In this document: positions 41,228-50,677 of the stretch, piece after piece
Position numbering within the stretch: the first letter of the stretch is position 1
Layout of the letters: each line of letters begins with the position of its first letter
Assembly (NCBI GenBank): GCA_049840875.1
Contig: JASGJE010000015.1
Coordinates: forward strand, 162,329 to 226,328
Direction: 5' to 3'
DNA: 64,000 nucleotides
Source of the DNA: JAFDYH01 sp049840875
GTDB taxonomy: Bacteria; Bacteroidota; Bacteroidia; Chitinophagales; Chitinophagaceae
The notes under the pieces: generated by a model
Databases searched by the model: none
What the model was told of the DNA's origin: nothing
Seen by the model: the letters and a program-made list of their open reading frames with translations, nothing else
Translations under genes and position numbers: made by a program

Positions 41228-41932
41228 TTAGCCTCTTCGCTTAATCAGATGAGCCTTTAAAATTCTTACATCTTCGAGAGGCCGGTCACGATCTTCACCC
41301 TTACTGGTAGGCACAGCCGCAATTTTATCAACGATATCCAGGCCACTAACGACTTCGCCAAATACGGTATAATTCTGATCGAGATGGGGCGTTCCTCCGG
41401 TCGTTTTATACACTTCACGTTCATCAACAGGAATTTTTCTTCCTTTCAGCCGGTATGTTTCTACAGAATCCAGTCCCGCATCTGTAAATTTTTTCCCCTG
41501 CACAATGTAAAACTGGCTGCCGCTGCTTGCTTTTTGTGGGTTTACGTCATCACCTTCTCTTGCAGCAGCAAGAACTCCTTTCCGATGAAAAATACTTACT
41601 CTGAATTCTGCAGGTATTGTGTACGCCGGTCCACCATTACCCAGAGGCTGGCCAGATGCTGCATGTTTGCTATCCGGATCGCCACTCTGTATCATGAAGT
41701 GATTAATCACCCTGTGAAACAAAACACTATCGTAATAACCGGTTTTTACCAACCGGATAAAATTATCCCGATGTAACGGAGTGGAATCGTATAAACGCAA
41801 TACAATGTTGCCATAATTTGTCACTAATTCAATATCTCTTTTCCTGTCACGTTTCTTAATTTTTATTTCTCGTTGAGAAAAAACAATCGAACTAAACAAA
41901 ACAAAAAGAAGAAGGGATGATAACTTTCTCAT
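41228..41932 (-). CDS. Peptidyl-prolyl cis-trans isomerase (cyclophilin), exported
   Basis: 234 residues from the ATG at 41932; the signal peptide is MRKLSSLLLFVLFSSIVFSQR. The cyclophilin domain spans the rest: 'ELVTNYGNIVLRLYDSTPLH', 'YYDSVLFHRVINHFMIQSGD' (the FHR-x(n)-FMIQ-GD active-site block), 'GSQFYIVQGKKFTD' and 'HLDQNYTVFGEVVSGLDIV'. It speeds proline isomerisation in the periplasm, assisting folding of outer-membrane or secreted proteins. An insertion around 'PAEFRVSIFHRKGVLAAAR' is common in bacterial members. It is convergent with the receptor gene. Confidence 0.92.
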   Translation of the reverse strand: MRKLSSLLLFVLFSSIVFSQREIKIKKRDRKRDIELVTNYGNIVLRLYDSTPLHRDNFIRLVKTGYYDSVLFHRVINHFMIQSGDPDSKHAASGQPLGNGGPAYTIPAEFRVSIFHRKGVLAAAREGDDVNPQKASSGSQFYIVQGKKFTDAGLDSVETYRLKGRKIPVDEREVYKTTGGTPHLDQNYTVFGEVVSGLDIVDKIAAVPTSKGEDRDRPLEDVRILKAHLIKRRG

Positions 41933-42066
41933 GTCGTACAAATATTGATTGAATAAAACGCAGCAGATTCTACGTAAAAATAAAATCTGTTTTTGATCAA
42001 CATTAATTCAATTAAAATATTTTATCGTTACCTTAAAGCAATCATTCATTAAATCATTGCTTGTAT

Positions 42067-43344
42067 ATGAATCGCAGAACCTTCATTAAACAAGGAACGG
42101 CTGCAACTGCCGGTATGTTTCTTCTGCCAACTGCACTCCGTAAAATAGCACCAAGTGATAAACTCAGAATTGCTCATATCGGTTTAGGTGGAATGGGCAA
42201 CAATCATATGAATTGGTTTGCGGCTTTACCTGAAGTCGATATTGTTGCATTATGTGATGTTGACCAGGAACATTTGACTTCTACACTGGAGAAGCTGAAA
42301 ACTCTACATCCTGATACAAAGGCTGAAATTTTTACTGACTTCCGCCGCATCCTGGAACGAAAAGATATTGATGCGATTACTTGTGCTACTCCAGATCATT
42401 GGCATGCACAAATTGCGACATTGGCTTTCCAGGCAGGAAAAGACGTGTACGGTGAAAAGCCTCTGTCGTATGATATAAAAGAAGGGCAGATGATGTTGAA
42501 AAATCTGAAGCGGTACGACAGGATATTTCAACTCGGTACACAGATTCACGCCGGAGATAATTATCATCGCGTCGTTGAAATAATTAAGGCAGGAACTATC
42601 GGTAATGTCCATACGGTAAGGCTTTGGAAGACAGGGCTACCACCAGTATTGCAAGCTGTACAACCTGCAACACCTCCGCCACCAACATTAGACTGGGATA
42701 TGTGGCTGGGTCCTGCACCTTATACCGATTATGTTCCTGCACGTTGTCATTTTACCTATCGTTATTTTATGGATTATTCTGGCGGAGTGTTCGCTGATTT
42801 TTGGTGCCATATCGCCGATATAGTTTTCTGGTCATTAGACCCAAAAGGATTAAAAACAGTTGAAGCAAGAGGAGAAGCGCCAACTGAAGGAATTGGTGAT
42901 GCGCCAAAATGGATAGATGTGGATTATGAGTTTGACGGATTAAAAATATATTGGACGCATGAAGCGCCAAACGTTCCCGGCGCTGCGGATAAAAGTATCG
43001 GCGCATGGTTTGAAGGCGATAAAGGAACATTGCTATGCGATTATGATACCCGGCAAATCATACTTAATGGGCAAACATTGACAGATGTTACGGAAGTACC
43101 ACAAACAATTAAACGATCTCCCGGCCATCAGCAAAATTTTGTAGATGCTGTAAAGTCAAGAACACAACCTGAATCTAATCTTGAATATGCAAGAAAACTG
43201 ACGTTGCCGATGCATCTTGGAATGATTTCTTATCGACTAAAGCGAAAACTGGAATGGGATAGCGAAAAAGAAAAGTTCCTTCATGATAAAGAGGCAAATG
43301 GTTACTTACATAGAGAATATCGAAAGAAGTGGGATTTGGTGTAG
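42067..43344 (+). CDS. Gfo/Idh/MocA-family oxidoreductase with Tat signal
   Basis: 425 residues from the ATG at 42067 (two residues after an in-frame TTG). The twin-arginine signal MNRRTFIKQGTAATAG precedes the NAD-binding fold ('LRIAHIGLGGMGNNHMNWF', 'VDIVALCDVD'). 'DAITCATPDHWHAQIATLAF' and 'GKDVYGEKPLSYDIKEGQMM' form the catalytic Lys-containing EKP box. The C-terminal domain has the long beta sheet and 'DVEARGEAPTEGIGDAP'-like 'TVEARGEAPTEG'. Family members act on sugars, inositols or modified sugars; several secreted ones act on mucin or plant glycans. The substrate is unknown. Confidence 0.88.
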   Translation: MNRRTFIKQGTAATAGMFLLPTALRKIAPSDKLRIAHIGLGGMGNNHMNWFAALPEVDIVALCDVDQEHLTSTLEKLKTLHPDTKAEIFTDFRRILERKDIDAITCATPDHWHAQIATLAFQAGKDVYGEKPLSYDIKEGQMMLKNLKRYDRIFQLGTQIHAGDNYHRVVEIIKAGTIGNVHTVRLWKTGLPPVLQAVQPATPPPPTLDWDMWLGPAPYTDYVPARCHFTYRYFMDYSGGVFADFWCHIADIVFWSLDPKGLKTVEARGEAPTEGIGDAPKWIDVDYEFDGLKIYWTHEAPNVPGAADKSIGAWFEGDKGTLLCDYDTRQIILNGQTLTDVTEVPQTIKRSPGHQQNFVDAVKSRTQPESNLEYARKLTLPMHLGMISYRLKRKLEWDSEKEKFLHDKEANGYLHREYRKKWDLV

Positions 43345-43377
43345 ATGTGCGTTTAGATATTATTGTTTCGATGGCTT

Positions 43378-43455
43378 GATTGTTTTATTGTTTACATGGT
43401 TAAGGAAACTGCTATTGCGGAAATAACAATATAACTATTCAACAATTAAACAATC
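43378..43455. repeat. 15-bp imperfect inverted repeat (GATTGTTTAATTGTT type)
   Basis: GATTGTTTTATTGTT at 43378-43392 and the reverse complement of 43441-43455 differ at one base. The 48-bp interior is non-coding. It lies between convergent genes and ends on the stop codon of the gene at 43455-43799. Confidence 0.5.
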
Positions 43456-43799
43456 TATACTTCATTATTCTGAAAGTACAGAAGAATATGATCCTTCAAA
43501 AAATTCTCTTGTTCGATCATATTCATTTCAGGCACCGGTTTGAGTTGCTTAAAATGCGGCCAGCCATCACGATCAGTGCCTTGGAGTTCATAAAATCCGC
43601 TTGGCGCTAACAAACTGCATACGGCGATATGCATCAGATCCTGTTTTTGTTCTTTGGTAAACTTTTCCCGGATCTGCCCAAACTCCTGTATACCGATTAA
43701 AAACAAAATCGTTTCCAGGTCAGGCTTTTTGCCAAACCGTTCTACCAAACTTGCCTCCAAGTTCCACCACCGTTGCTGCAAATCATCGCTTGTAAACAT
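43455..43799 (-). CDS. Conserved hypothetical protein
   Basis: 114 residues from the ATG at 43799 (a longer frame begins with TTG). The sequence starts MFTSDDLQQRWWNLEASLVE and continues 'RFGKKPDLETILFLIGIQEF', then 'KEQKQDLMHIAVCSLLAPSG', 'GWPHFKQLKPVPEMNMIEQE'. It appears cytoplasmic and helical, with no signal peptide. Homologues of this size are common in Chitinophagaceae genomes without known function. It is in the same orientation as the YbjQ-type gene upstream, 39 bp away. Confidence 0.68.
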   Translation of the reverse strand: MFTSDDLQQRWWNLEASLVERFGKKPDLETILFLIGIQEFGQIREKFTKEQKQDLMHIAVCSLLAPSGFYELQGTDRDGWPHFKQLKPVPEMNMIEQENFLKDHILLYFQNNEV

Positions 43800-43838
43800 G
43801 CTGCAAAGATACTGTGGCAGAAGCAAATGATATTTTCA

Positions 43839-44171
43839 TCAAACCTTTGCTACAACTACCGCCGTACCATAAGCTAAGACTTCCGTTACGCCATTCATCA
43901 CTTCATTGGCATCATAGCGCATGGAAATAATTGCATTAGCGCCACGCTCAGCGGCATGCTGCAGCATTTGCTGGTATGCTTCCTCTCTCGTTTTTTCACA
44001 AAGCTCAATGTAGATGGAAATCTTTCCGCCAAATAATGTCTGAAAGCCTCCTGCAATATTTCCCAATAAACTTCTTGAACGAACGGTAATACCCCGGACA
44101 AGCCCGAGTGATTGTACAATTTTATAGCCGTTCAGCTCGATGTTGGTTGTTACCATTGAATGATCGATCAT
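43839..44171 (-). CDS. YbjQ/UPF0145 family protein
   Basis: 110 residues. Family signature: 'YKIVQSLGLVRGITVRSRSL' and 'HAAERGANAIISMRYDANEV', with 'EVLAYGTAVVV' at the end. YbjQ proteins form pentameric-type rings of unknown biochemical role, originally called heavy-metal-binding by homology. Start at 44171; an alternative ATG at 44156 would remove five residues. It probably forms a two-gene unit with the hypothetical gene at 43455-43799. Confidence 0.85.
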   Translation of the reverse strand: MIDHSMVTTNIELNGYKIVQSLGLVRGITVRSRSLLGNIAGGFQTLFGGKISIYIELCEKTREEAYQQMLQHAAERGANAIISMRYDANEVMNGVTEVLAYGTAVVVAKV

Positions 44172-44299
44172 AGCATTTTTTTTTGGTAAATTAATGGTTT
44201 AAAGAACTCAGCTTGTTTTATTCCGATAAACTGCTCAGATAAAAGCGTAAACGCATTTTACTAGCCGTGAAAAAGGAAGATGATATCTCCAATTTAAGC

Positions 44300-44331
44300 G
44301 TTGCCTGTCTGCTGTTCAAAATTTACCTTTG
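44300..44331 (+). promoter_or_regulatory. Promoter of serS (GTTG-N20-TACCTTTG)
   Basis: TACCTTTG at 44324-44331 fits TAnnTTTG with GTTG at 44300-44303 (20-bp spacer). The ATG at 44348 is 17 nt after the box, so the leader should be only about 10 nt. Confidence 0.6.
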
Positions 44332-44347
44332 CCAAAATTTTAAATAG

Positions 44348-45616
44348 ATGTTGCAGCTCCAGGTATTACGGCAAAACCCGGATTGGGTAAAAGAACGATT
44401 AACGGTAAAATATTTTAAAGAAACACAGCTTGTTGACACCATACTTTCATTGGATGATCAACGGAAAAAGTTGCAACTGGAATTCGATACAACACAGTCG
44501 AAGGTGAATAGCGCTTCTAAAGAAATCGGTCAGTTAATGGCGAAAGGACAGAAAGACGAAGCTGAAGGAAAAAAACAGGAAGTTGCCGGATTGAAAAATT
44601 CGTTGCAACCGATCACGGATAAACTCAGTTCGATTGAAAAAGAATTGCATGATGCTTTAATATTGTTGCCTAACCTGCCTTCAGAAAAAGTGCCGGTTGG
44701 TAAAACACCCGCAGAGAATGTGAATGTACGTGAAGGTGGTTCAAAACCGATTCTACCTACAGGCTCAGTTCCGCATTGGGACCTGATTAAGAAATATGAC
44801 ATCATCGATTTTGAAACAGGTGCTAAAATTACCGGTTCTGGCTTTCCGTTATATAAGGGCAAAGGAGCGAAACTACAGCGGGCGTTGATCCAGTACTTTC
44901 TTGACTTTAACACTGCAGCCGGTTACACCGAATATCTTCCACCCTTTATGGTAAATGAAGCATCGGCTTACGGTACCGGTCAGTTGCCGGATAAGGAAGG
45001 GCAGATGTATTATATGCCGGAAGATAAATTTTACATGATCCCGACATCTGAAGTGCCGATTACAAATATTTACCGCGATGAAATTTTAAAAGAAACTGAT
45101 TTGCCTATCAAAATGACGGCTTATTCGCCATGTTTCAGACGAGAAGCCGGAAGTTTTGGTAAAGATGTACGCGGACTAAACAGGGTACACCAGTTCGAAA
45201 AAGTGGAGATTGTACAGATCGTCCATCCGGATAAGAGCTATGATGTACTTGAAGAAATGGTAAGTCACGTGGAGAAATTATTGACTTCGCTTGAATTGCC
45301 CTACCGCATTTTAAAGTTGTGTGGTGGCGATATGGGCTTTGCATCTGCACTAACCTATGACTTTGAAGTGTACAGCGCTGCGCAGGAGCGATGGCTGGAA
45401 GTAAGTTCAGTCAGCAACTTCGAATCCTATCAATCTAACAGGATGAAGATTCGCTTCAAAGACGAAAAAGGAAAATCTCAACTGGTGCATTCATTAAATG
45501 GAAGCTCAATGGCGTTGCCAAGAATAGTTGCTGCCATTTTGGAAAACAACCAGGCAACTGATAAAATTAAACTGCCGATTGTATTGGAAAAATACTTTGG
45601 TGCGTCCTTTATTTAA
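44348..45616 (+). CDS. serS: Seryl-tRNA synthetase
   Basis: 422 residues. The N-terminal coiled coil (about 28-110) binds the long variable arm of tRNA-Ser. The class II catalytic core has motif 2 'CFRREAGSFGKDVRGLNRVHQFEKVE' (read in parts; about residues 259-284) and motif 3 'GSSMALPRIVAAILENNQ' near the C-terminus. 'GSGFPLYKGKGAKLQRALIQ' and 'TSEVPITNIY' (serine-adenylate site) are present. Length and order are standard. Cotranscription with the following gene is not obvious; 44 bp separate them. Confidence 0.96.
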   Translation: MLQLQVLRQNPDWVKERLTVKYFKETQLVDTILSLDDQRKKLQLEFDTTQSKVNSASKEIGQLMAKGQKDEAEGKKQEVAGLKNSLQPITDKLSSIEKELHDALILLPNLPSEKVPVGKTPAENVNVREGGSKPILPTGSVPHWDLIKKYDIIDFETGAKITGSGFPLYKGKGAKLQRALIQYFLDFNTAAGYTEYLPPFMVNEASAYGTGQLPDKEGQMYYMPEDKFYMIPTSEVPITNIYRDEILKETDLPIKMTAYSPCFRREAGSFGKDVRGLNRVHQFEKVEIVQIVHPDKSYDVLEEMVSHVEKLLTSLELPYRILKLCGGDMGFASALTYDFEVYSAAQERWLEVSSVSNFESYQSNRMKIRFKDEKGKSQLVHSLNGSSMALPRIVAAILENNQATDKIKLPIVLEKYFGASFI

Positions 45617-45660
45617 TACTAAATAATATTGTAGATTTAATTATTAAAACACTACTATTT

Positions 45661-45954
45661 ATGAAGAAACTGCTCGTTTTATCTGTTTTGATCGTTTCTA
45701 TTGCCGCATGTCACAAAAAAGCAGCCCCCACAACTGCTGTTCCCGCTGCTGCGCCTGTTGATGCCACCGTTGAAGCCGGTCACAACATCTACACAACAAA
45801 ATGTACAAAATGCCACGCTGCCAAAGTGGTAGATAATTATACAACTGAAAAGTGGGCTGACATTTTGAAAGCAATGATACCAAAAGCAAAATTGGATGAA
45901 ACAGAAGCTGCACAAGTAACAGCTTATGTAAATGCAAATGCAAAAAAAATGTAG
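45661..45954 (+). CDS. Small c-type cytochrome lipoprotein
   Basis: 97 residues. Lipobox ends SIAAC (Cys17); an Ala/Pro linker follows. The haem c site is CTKCH at 48-52, with a plausible distal Met ligand at Met72 (KAMIPKAK). It is a single-haem electron carrier anchored to a membrane, probably serving respiration or a periplasmic reductase. Partner not in the neighbourhood, except that the divergent or downstream genes encode envelope proteins. A terminator follows at 46011-46050. Confidence 0.88.
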   Translation: MKKLLVLSVLIVSIAACHKKAAPTTAVPAAAPVDATVEAGHNIYTTKCTKCHAAKVVDNYTTEKWADILKAMIPKAKLDETEAAQVTAYVNANAKKM

Positions 45955-46010
45955 TTGGAGTTGCTGCATGGCAATTTAAATTTTTATATCTCTTAAGATA
46001 ATTGTTAGTT

Positions 46011-46050
46011 AAAGGGGGTAAACGATAAAGTTTGCTCCCTTTTCTATTTC
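46011..46050 (+). terminator. Terminator after the cytochrome gene
   Basis: AAAGGGGGTAAAC (46011-46023) pairs with GTTTGCTCCCTTT (46030-46042), 13 pairs including two G-U, loop GATAAA, then TCTATTTC. Confidence 0.7.
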
Positions 46051-46097
46051 ACTTTTGCGCTGTTCACCATTTTCAAAACCACAAAAACGACAGCGCT

Positions 46098-46739
46098 ATG
46101 AAAAGGATCGCAACTCTTTCTTTTATTACCTTCTTGTTTTCAATTTCATTTGTTCATGCACAAATTTTAAAAAAGGATTTATTAATCGGAGGCTCCGTTG
46201 GATTGAGTTCAAATGGAAGCAATACTTCAAGCACAAGTACAAATGCCAATATCAGCCCAAGAATAGGATATGCCATTGGAAACAATTCTGTGCTTTACAC
46301 GAATTTTGGATATTCTTATTATAGATCGGGCGGTGGCACAAATATTTCTAACGGGTTTAATGTCGGTGCATCATGGAAAAGATTTATCTCTCTCAAAGAG
46401 AGGATTGGATTATACACAAGTCTCAATGGTTCGTTTTATAGGTCGACAAACAAAACAGTAAACGGAGCACCTCCTGAAATCTATAAATTACATAACGTTG
46501 GATATACCGCTAGCATAATTCCTGGATTTTATTATATGCCAGCTTATTGGCTAATTTTAAATGTTGATGCTGGAGGCATAAACTACAATTATAGTAAATA
46601 TTCAAACAATACAACCCCAGCTAGTAGGAGCTCAGCTTTTTCAGTCAATTTTCTAAGCACATTTACATTCGGTGTAGATTTTATAATAAGCAAAAAGAAA
46701 AATCAGAAGCAATTACTTTTACAGAATGAACCTCTATAA
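46098..46739 (+). CDS. Outer-membrane beta-barrel protein (OmpA/porin-like fold), unknown role
   Basis: 213 residues from the ATG at 46098 (an upstream in-frame ATG at 46032 lies in the terminator region). Signal peptide cleaved after 'SFVHAQ'. The mature part alternates polar and aromatic residues: 'ISPRIGYAIGNNSVLYTNFG', 'NGFNVGASWKRFISLKERI', 'GYTASIIPGFYYMPAYWLIL', 'FLSTFTFGVDFIISKKKN', typical of an 8-10 strand OMP_b-brl barrel. Its stop overlaps the M48 protease start by 14 bases, so the two are translated from one message. Confidence 0.78.
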   Translation: MKRIATLSFITFLFSISFVHAQILKKDLLIGGSVGLSSNGSNTSSTSTNANISPRIGYAIGNNSVLYTNFGYSYYRSGGGTNISNGFNVGASWKRFISLKERIGLYTSLNGSFYRSTNKTVNGAPPEIYKLHNVGYTASIIPGFYYMPAYWLILNVDAGGINYNYSKYSNNTTPASRSSAFSVNFLSTFTFGVDFIISKKKNQKQLLLQNEPL

Positions 46740-47799
46740 AGGCATATACTACATAAAAGGTGGCGCAGAACATGCAGCCACCTTTACATTTTTCAAAGAC
46801 CGGTTGAGCGTAAAATTCAATGATGAACATAATAATGGCCGTGAAGTATTCTGGTATTACGATGAAATAGTCAAAGAAAATTTTCGCCAAAGCGGCAATT
46901 TCATTATCAGGTACAAAGGCTATCCGGAACAAATAATTGAGACATCTTCATCTGAGTTTGTGACAGAGATCGAAAAACATGTTGCTAAAGAAAATAAACG
47001 AACAGTGATAAAGGTAGTGGCAAGAGTATCACCGTTGCTACGAGTATTGTTTGTGATCTTTTTGCTTTTGCTTGCTGCTTATCTATGGTTGGTTCCTTAC
47101 CTCGCAGTCCGGTTTGCCGAACGTGTTCCTGTTTCTTATGAAGAGAATTTAGGAAATAGCATGTTCGAATCCATGAAGCCCGGATTTAAAATTGATGAAA
47201 GGAAAACGGCTTACATCAATGACTTCTTTAACGAACTGCGCTTATCATCTCCTTATAAAATCAGGATCACAGTTGTAAAAGATGATGTTGCCAATGCATT
47301 TGCCATGCCCGGTGGTAATATTGTTGTGTATGATAAAATCATCTTAGGAATGAATAGCTATACAGAGCTGGCAGCGTTATTAAGTCATGAGTTTACGCAT
47401 GTGCAGAATAAACACACGACAAAATCGATATTCCGTGAAATGGCGAATTCAATGTTCCTTTCGGTTATACTCGGCAATACCGGCGCTGCAAGCAATATGA
47501 TTATTCAGAATGCTGATGAATTGAAAAGCCTGTCGTATGGCCGCAGCCTTGAGAAAGAAGCTGACCTCAGTGGTTTGAGAATTTTAAATGAACATAAAAT
47601 CGACGGCAACGGCTTTATAAGATTATTTGAAATGCTGAAAAAAGAAAGCACCGTTAAAGTCTCAGAATGGATGAGCAACCACCCTGACCTGGATAAACGA
47701 ATCGACTATATCCGGCATTCTCCGGATTTTAATAAGAATGGTATAGCAGAAAATGAAACATTGAAATCTATTTTCGAAAGAATGAAGGCCAATAATTAA
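46726..47799 (+). CDS. M48-family (HtpX/Ste24-like) metallopeptidase
   Basis: 357 residues; starts 14 bases before the previous stop. An N-terminal domain of about 80 residues precedes one membrane helix (about 104-126, with 'LLRVLFVIFLLLLAAYLWLV'). The protease core holds the zinc site H221-EFT-H225 and the third ligand Glu in 'SLEKEADLSGLRIL'. 'NAFAMPGGNIVVYDKI' is the family's substrate-side motif. The catalytic domain should face the periplasm or cytoplasm depending on topology, which I cannot settle. The role may be envelope quality control by analogy with BepA/HtpX. Confidence 0.9.
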   Translation: MNLYKGIYYIKGGAEHAATFTFFKDRLSVKFNDEHNNGREVFWYYDEIVKENFRQSGNFIIRYKGYPEQIIETSSSEFVTEIEKHVAKENKRTVIKVVARVSPLLRVLFVIFLLLLAAYLWLVPYLAVRFAERVPVSYEENLGNSMFESMKPGFKIDERKTAYINDFFNELRLSSPYKIRITVVKDDVANAFAMPGGNIVVYDKIILGMNSYTELAALLSHEFTHVQNKHTTKSIFREMANSMFLSVILGNTGAASNMIIQNADELKSLSYGRSLEKEADLSGLRILNEHKIDGNGFIRLFEMLKKESTVKVSEWMSNHPDLDKRIDYIRHSPDFNKNGIAENETLKSIFERMKANN

Positions 47800-47958
47800 G
47801 CAACCAGCCCACGTATCTATCAGCCTTTTTCAACTACCGAAACTTGGCGATCGTCGATAAACAGCGCTACGCAATTTTGTACTTTTTACTTTTGGCTTCG
47901 AAATATCCACTTCTTTAAACTTCGTAATACAGGCTAAGTCTGAACACAAAATCGTTGC

Positions 47959-49434
47959 ATGTCGTTGACAAATGGACAAAAAAACCATCATTTGATGTGG
48001 CGGGCAGCATTTGGTCCGGCCGCTCAACAACTGCGTGATCTCGATAAGATAAATCCTTCGCTTCTTTTTAAAGCACTGCAAAAAGAATCATCAAAACAAC
48101 CGGAATATATCAATGCTGCTGATAATTATCTGCAGGGATTAATGATGGGCATAAAAGAAGAAGGGCGTCGTCAGAAAGAGCTGATGTCAAAAGATGACAA
48201 GAAAATGATCCAGAAGAAAAACAGGGAAAGCATTAAAAACCTGAACCTGTACTGGATGAATGAAATGGTGAATAGTAATGCACAACTGAGGGAAAAGATG
48301 GCGTTCTTCTGGCATGGCCATTTTGCTTGCCGCAACCTGAATGTTTTTTTTCAACAAGACTTATTGGATGTGATACGCCGCAATGCATTGGGTAGTTTTC
48401 GTGACTTGCTTCGGGAAGTGTCGATGAGCGCTGCTATGTTGAATTTTTTAAACAACAACCAGAATAAAAAAGATCATCCCAATGAAAACTTTGCCCGTGA
48501 AGTGATGGAACTGTTTACGATGGGCCGGGGCAATTATACAGAAGAAGATATTAAAGAAGCGGCAAGAGCATTTACCGGTTGGGGCGCTAATGTGGGTGGC
48601 GAATTTGTCTTTCGTCGTATGCAACATGATTATGGCATTAAATCAGTGTTGGGGAAGCGAGGAAATTTTGAAGGGGAAGAAGTGCTGAACATTTTATTGG
48701 AGCAGCGACAAACAGCATGGTTTATTACTAAAAAGATTTACCGGTTTTTTGTAAACGATCAGCCTGATACAGAGAGAGTGCAATGGCTATCGGATCAGTT
48801 TTATAAAAGCGATTATAAAATAGGGTCGTTACTCGAAGATATTTTTACCAGTGATTGGTTTTACGATGAAAAAAATATCGGGAACAGAATTAAATCGCCG
48901 ATTGAATTGATAGCAGGTATTGAGCGTATGTTGCCAATGAAATTACAAAACGAGCAAGCATTGTTGCTCCTGCAAAGGGTATTAGGACAAGTACTTTTTT
49001 ACCCGCCAAATGTAGCGGGTTGGCCCGGTGGAAGAACCTGGATTGATAGCTCAACATTAATGATGCGGATGCGATTTCCGCAGTTGATAAATGATTCGGA
49101 TACGATGAACGTAAAGCCAAAAGACGACGATGACCAGATGATGGGCAGAAAAGATGAAGAAGACGAGTCTCCAAATACCGCAAAAAATGACAAAGTAAAT
49201 CGAAAGATGGGCAAACCTATCAATGCGGAAATCGATTGGAATTCTTATTTGGCAAATTTTGAAAACGTGCCAAGAGAGAACCTGGTAGCAGTTATTTCAA
49301 AAAACTTGTTGCAATCAAAAAGAGGTATCGATAAAAATGTTATTGATCAATACAGCGATAGCAGCAGCCGGGAGAATTTTATAAAAACGGCAACTATTCA
49401 ATTGATGAGTACACCGGAGTATCAGTTATGCTAA
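47959..49434 (+). CDS. DUF1800 family protein
   Basis: 491 residues without a clear signal peptide. Signature order: 'NHHLMWRAAFGPAAQQLRDL', 'LNLYWMNEMVNSNAQLREKM' with 'FFWHGHFACRNL', 'NFLNNNQNKKDHPNENFARE', 'ELFTMGRGNYTEEDIKEAAR', 'FTGWGANVGG', 'FYPPNVAGWPGGRTWI'. The HPNEN-ARE-ELF and VAGWPGG boxes are diagnostic. The molecular role of DUF1800 is unknown; it is almost always paired with DUF1501, as here (10-bp gap). A near-consensus -7 box (TACTTTTG, 47887-47894) precedes the gene. Confidence 0.93.
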   Translation: MSLTNGQKNHHLMWRAAFGPAAQQLRDLDKINPSLLFKALQKESSKQPEYINAADNYLQGLMMGIKEEGRRQKELMSKDDKKMIQKKNRESIKNLNLYWMNEMVNSNAQLREKMAFFWHGHFACRNLNVFFQQDLLDVIRRNALGSFRDLLREVSMSAAMLNFLNNNQNKKDHPNENFAREVMELFTMGRGNYTEEDIKEAARAFTGWGANVGGEFVFRRMQHDYGIKSVLGKRGNFEGEEVLNILLEQRQTAWFITKKIYRFFVNDQPDTERVQWLSDQFYKSDYKIGSLLEDIFTSDWFYDEKNIGNRIKSPIELIAGIERMLPMKLQNEQALLLLQRVLGQVLFYPPNVAGWPGGRTWIDSSTLMMRMRFPQLINDSDTMNVKPKDDDDQMMGRKDEEDESPNTAKNDKVNRKMGKPINAEIDWNSYLANFENVPRENLVAVISKNLLQSKRGIDKNVIDQYSDSSSRENFIKTATIQLMSTPEYQLC

Positions 49435-49444
49435 AGCCTTCTTC

Positions 49445-50647
49445 ATGTACATTAAACGAAAAGAATTTTTACAAATCGGATCACTGGCAACGGCTTCTTT
49501 CTTCGTGCCGAAGTTTTTAAAGGCATTGGAAAGTGGAAACAAAGTTCCTGCAGGAAATAAGGTCGTTGTGATCTTGCAGTTAGGCGGTGGCAACGATGGA
49601 CTCAATACCGTTATACCAATACGGAATGATATCTATTACCGATCAAGACCAAAGTTGGGAATCGAGAAAGATGCGAGTTTGCATGTGACAGATGAAACAG
49701 GTTTGCACCCATCGCTCACTTCATTCAAAGAGCTATATGATGACGGAAGTTTGGGTATTTTAAATTCCGTTGGTTATCCTAATCCTGATCGTTCCCACTT
49801 TCGTAGTATGGATATATGGCAAACGGCGAGTAATAGCAATCAATATTTAACAACGGGATGGATCGGCCGCTATCTTGATGCGCAGTGTAAAGGTTGTGAT
49901 AAGCCAACTTATGCTTTAGAAATAGATGATGTATTGAGCCTTGCATTGAAGGGAGACGCTTCCAATGCTATCGCGATGAAAGATCCGAAGCGATTATTCG
50001 GTACAAGCAATGAACGATTTTTTAAAGATGTATTGAAGCAACATACCGGTGGTGCTGCAGGTGAGGAAACAGTGGATTATCTATATAAGACGATGGCAGA
50101 AACACTGTCATCAGCCAATTATATTTTTGAGCAAAGCAAATTTCATCCTTCTTCTGCTGTTTATCCAAAAACTGAAATAGGACAAAATCTAAAGACAATC
50201 GCGTCATTGATTTTTTCAGACATCAATACTAAAGTTTATTATCTATCACACGGAAGTTTTGATACGCATGTGAACCAAGATGCGCAACAGAAAAGATTGT
50301 TTACAGAAATGAATGAAGCGATTGGCGTATTTACAAAAGACTTAAAAGAGAATCACAGGTTTGATGACGTATTACTGTTTACGTTTTCTGAGTTTGGCAG
50401 GAGAGTGGAGCAGAATGCCAGCGGCGGTACCGATCATGGTACGGCCAACAATATGTTTTTTATCAGTGGGGGTTTAAAACAAAAAGGCGTATTAAATGCG
50501 ATGCCGGATCTGAACGATCTTGATGAAGGTGATTTAAAGTATAAAGTGGATTTCAAAAATGTGTATGCATCTGTCTTGAATAAATGGCTAGGCGCAGATG
50601 ATGCGACGATATTGGGGAAAACTTATGAGAAGCTGAATTTTATTTAG
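49445..50647 (+). CDS. DUF1501 family protein with Tat-like signal
   Basis: 400 residues; the N-terminus 'MYIKRKEFLQIGSLATASFF' resembles a twin-arginine signal with KR in place of RR. The family fold is a sulfatase/alkaline-phosphatase-like core: 'NKVVVILQLGGGNDGLNTV' at the start, 'SHGSFDTHVNQDAQQKRLF' and 'LLFTFSEFGRRVEQNASGGTDHGTANNMFFISGG' (the EFGR and TDHG boxes; read in parts). Several metal-binding residues of alkaline phosphatases are conserved in the family, but activity is unproven. It forms one unit with the DUF1800 gene, ended by a strong terminator. Confidence 0.93.
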   Translation: MYIKRKEFLQIGSLATASFFVPKFLKALESGNKVPAGNKVVVILQLGGGNDGLNTVIPIRNDIYYRSRPKLGIEKDASLHVTDETGLHPSLTSFKELYDDGSLGILNSVGYPNPDRSHFRSMDIWQTASNSNQYLTTGWIGRYLDAQCKGCDKPTYALEIDDVLSLALKGDASNAIAMKDPKRLFGTSNERFFKDVLKQHTGGAAGEETVDYLYKTMAETLSSANYIFEQSKFHPSSAVYPKTEIGQNLKTIASLIFSDINTKVYYLSHGSFDTHVNQDAQQKRLFTEMNEAIGVFTKDLKENHRFDDVLLFTFSEFGRRVEQNASGGTDHGTANNMFFISGGLKQKGVLNAMPDLNDLDEGDLKYKVDFKNVYASVLNKWLGADDATILGKTYEKLNFI

Positions 50648-50677
50648 ATTGATAGCATTAAAAAGAGAAGACATCAA

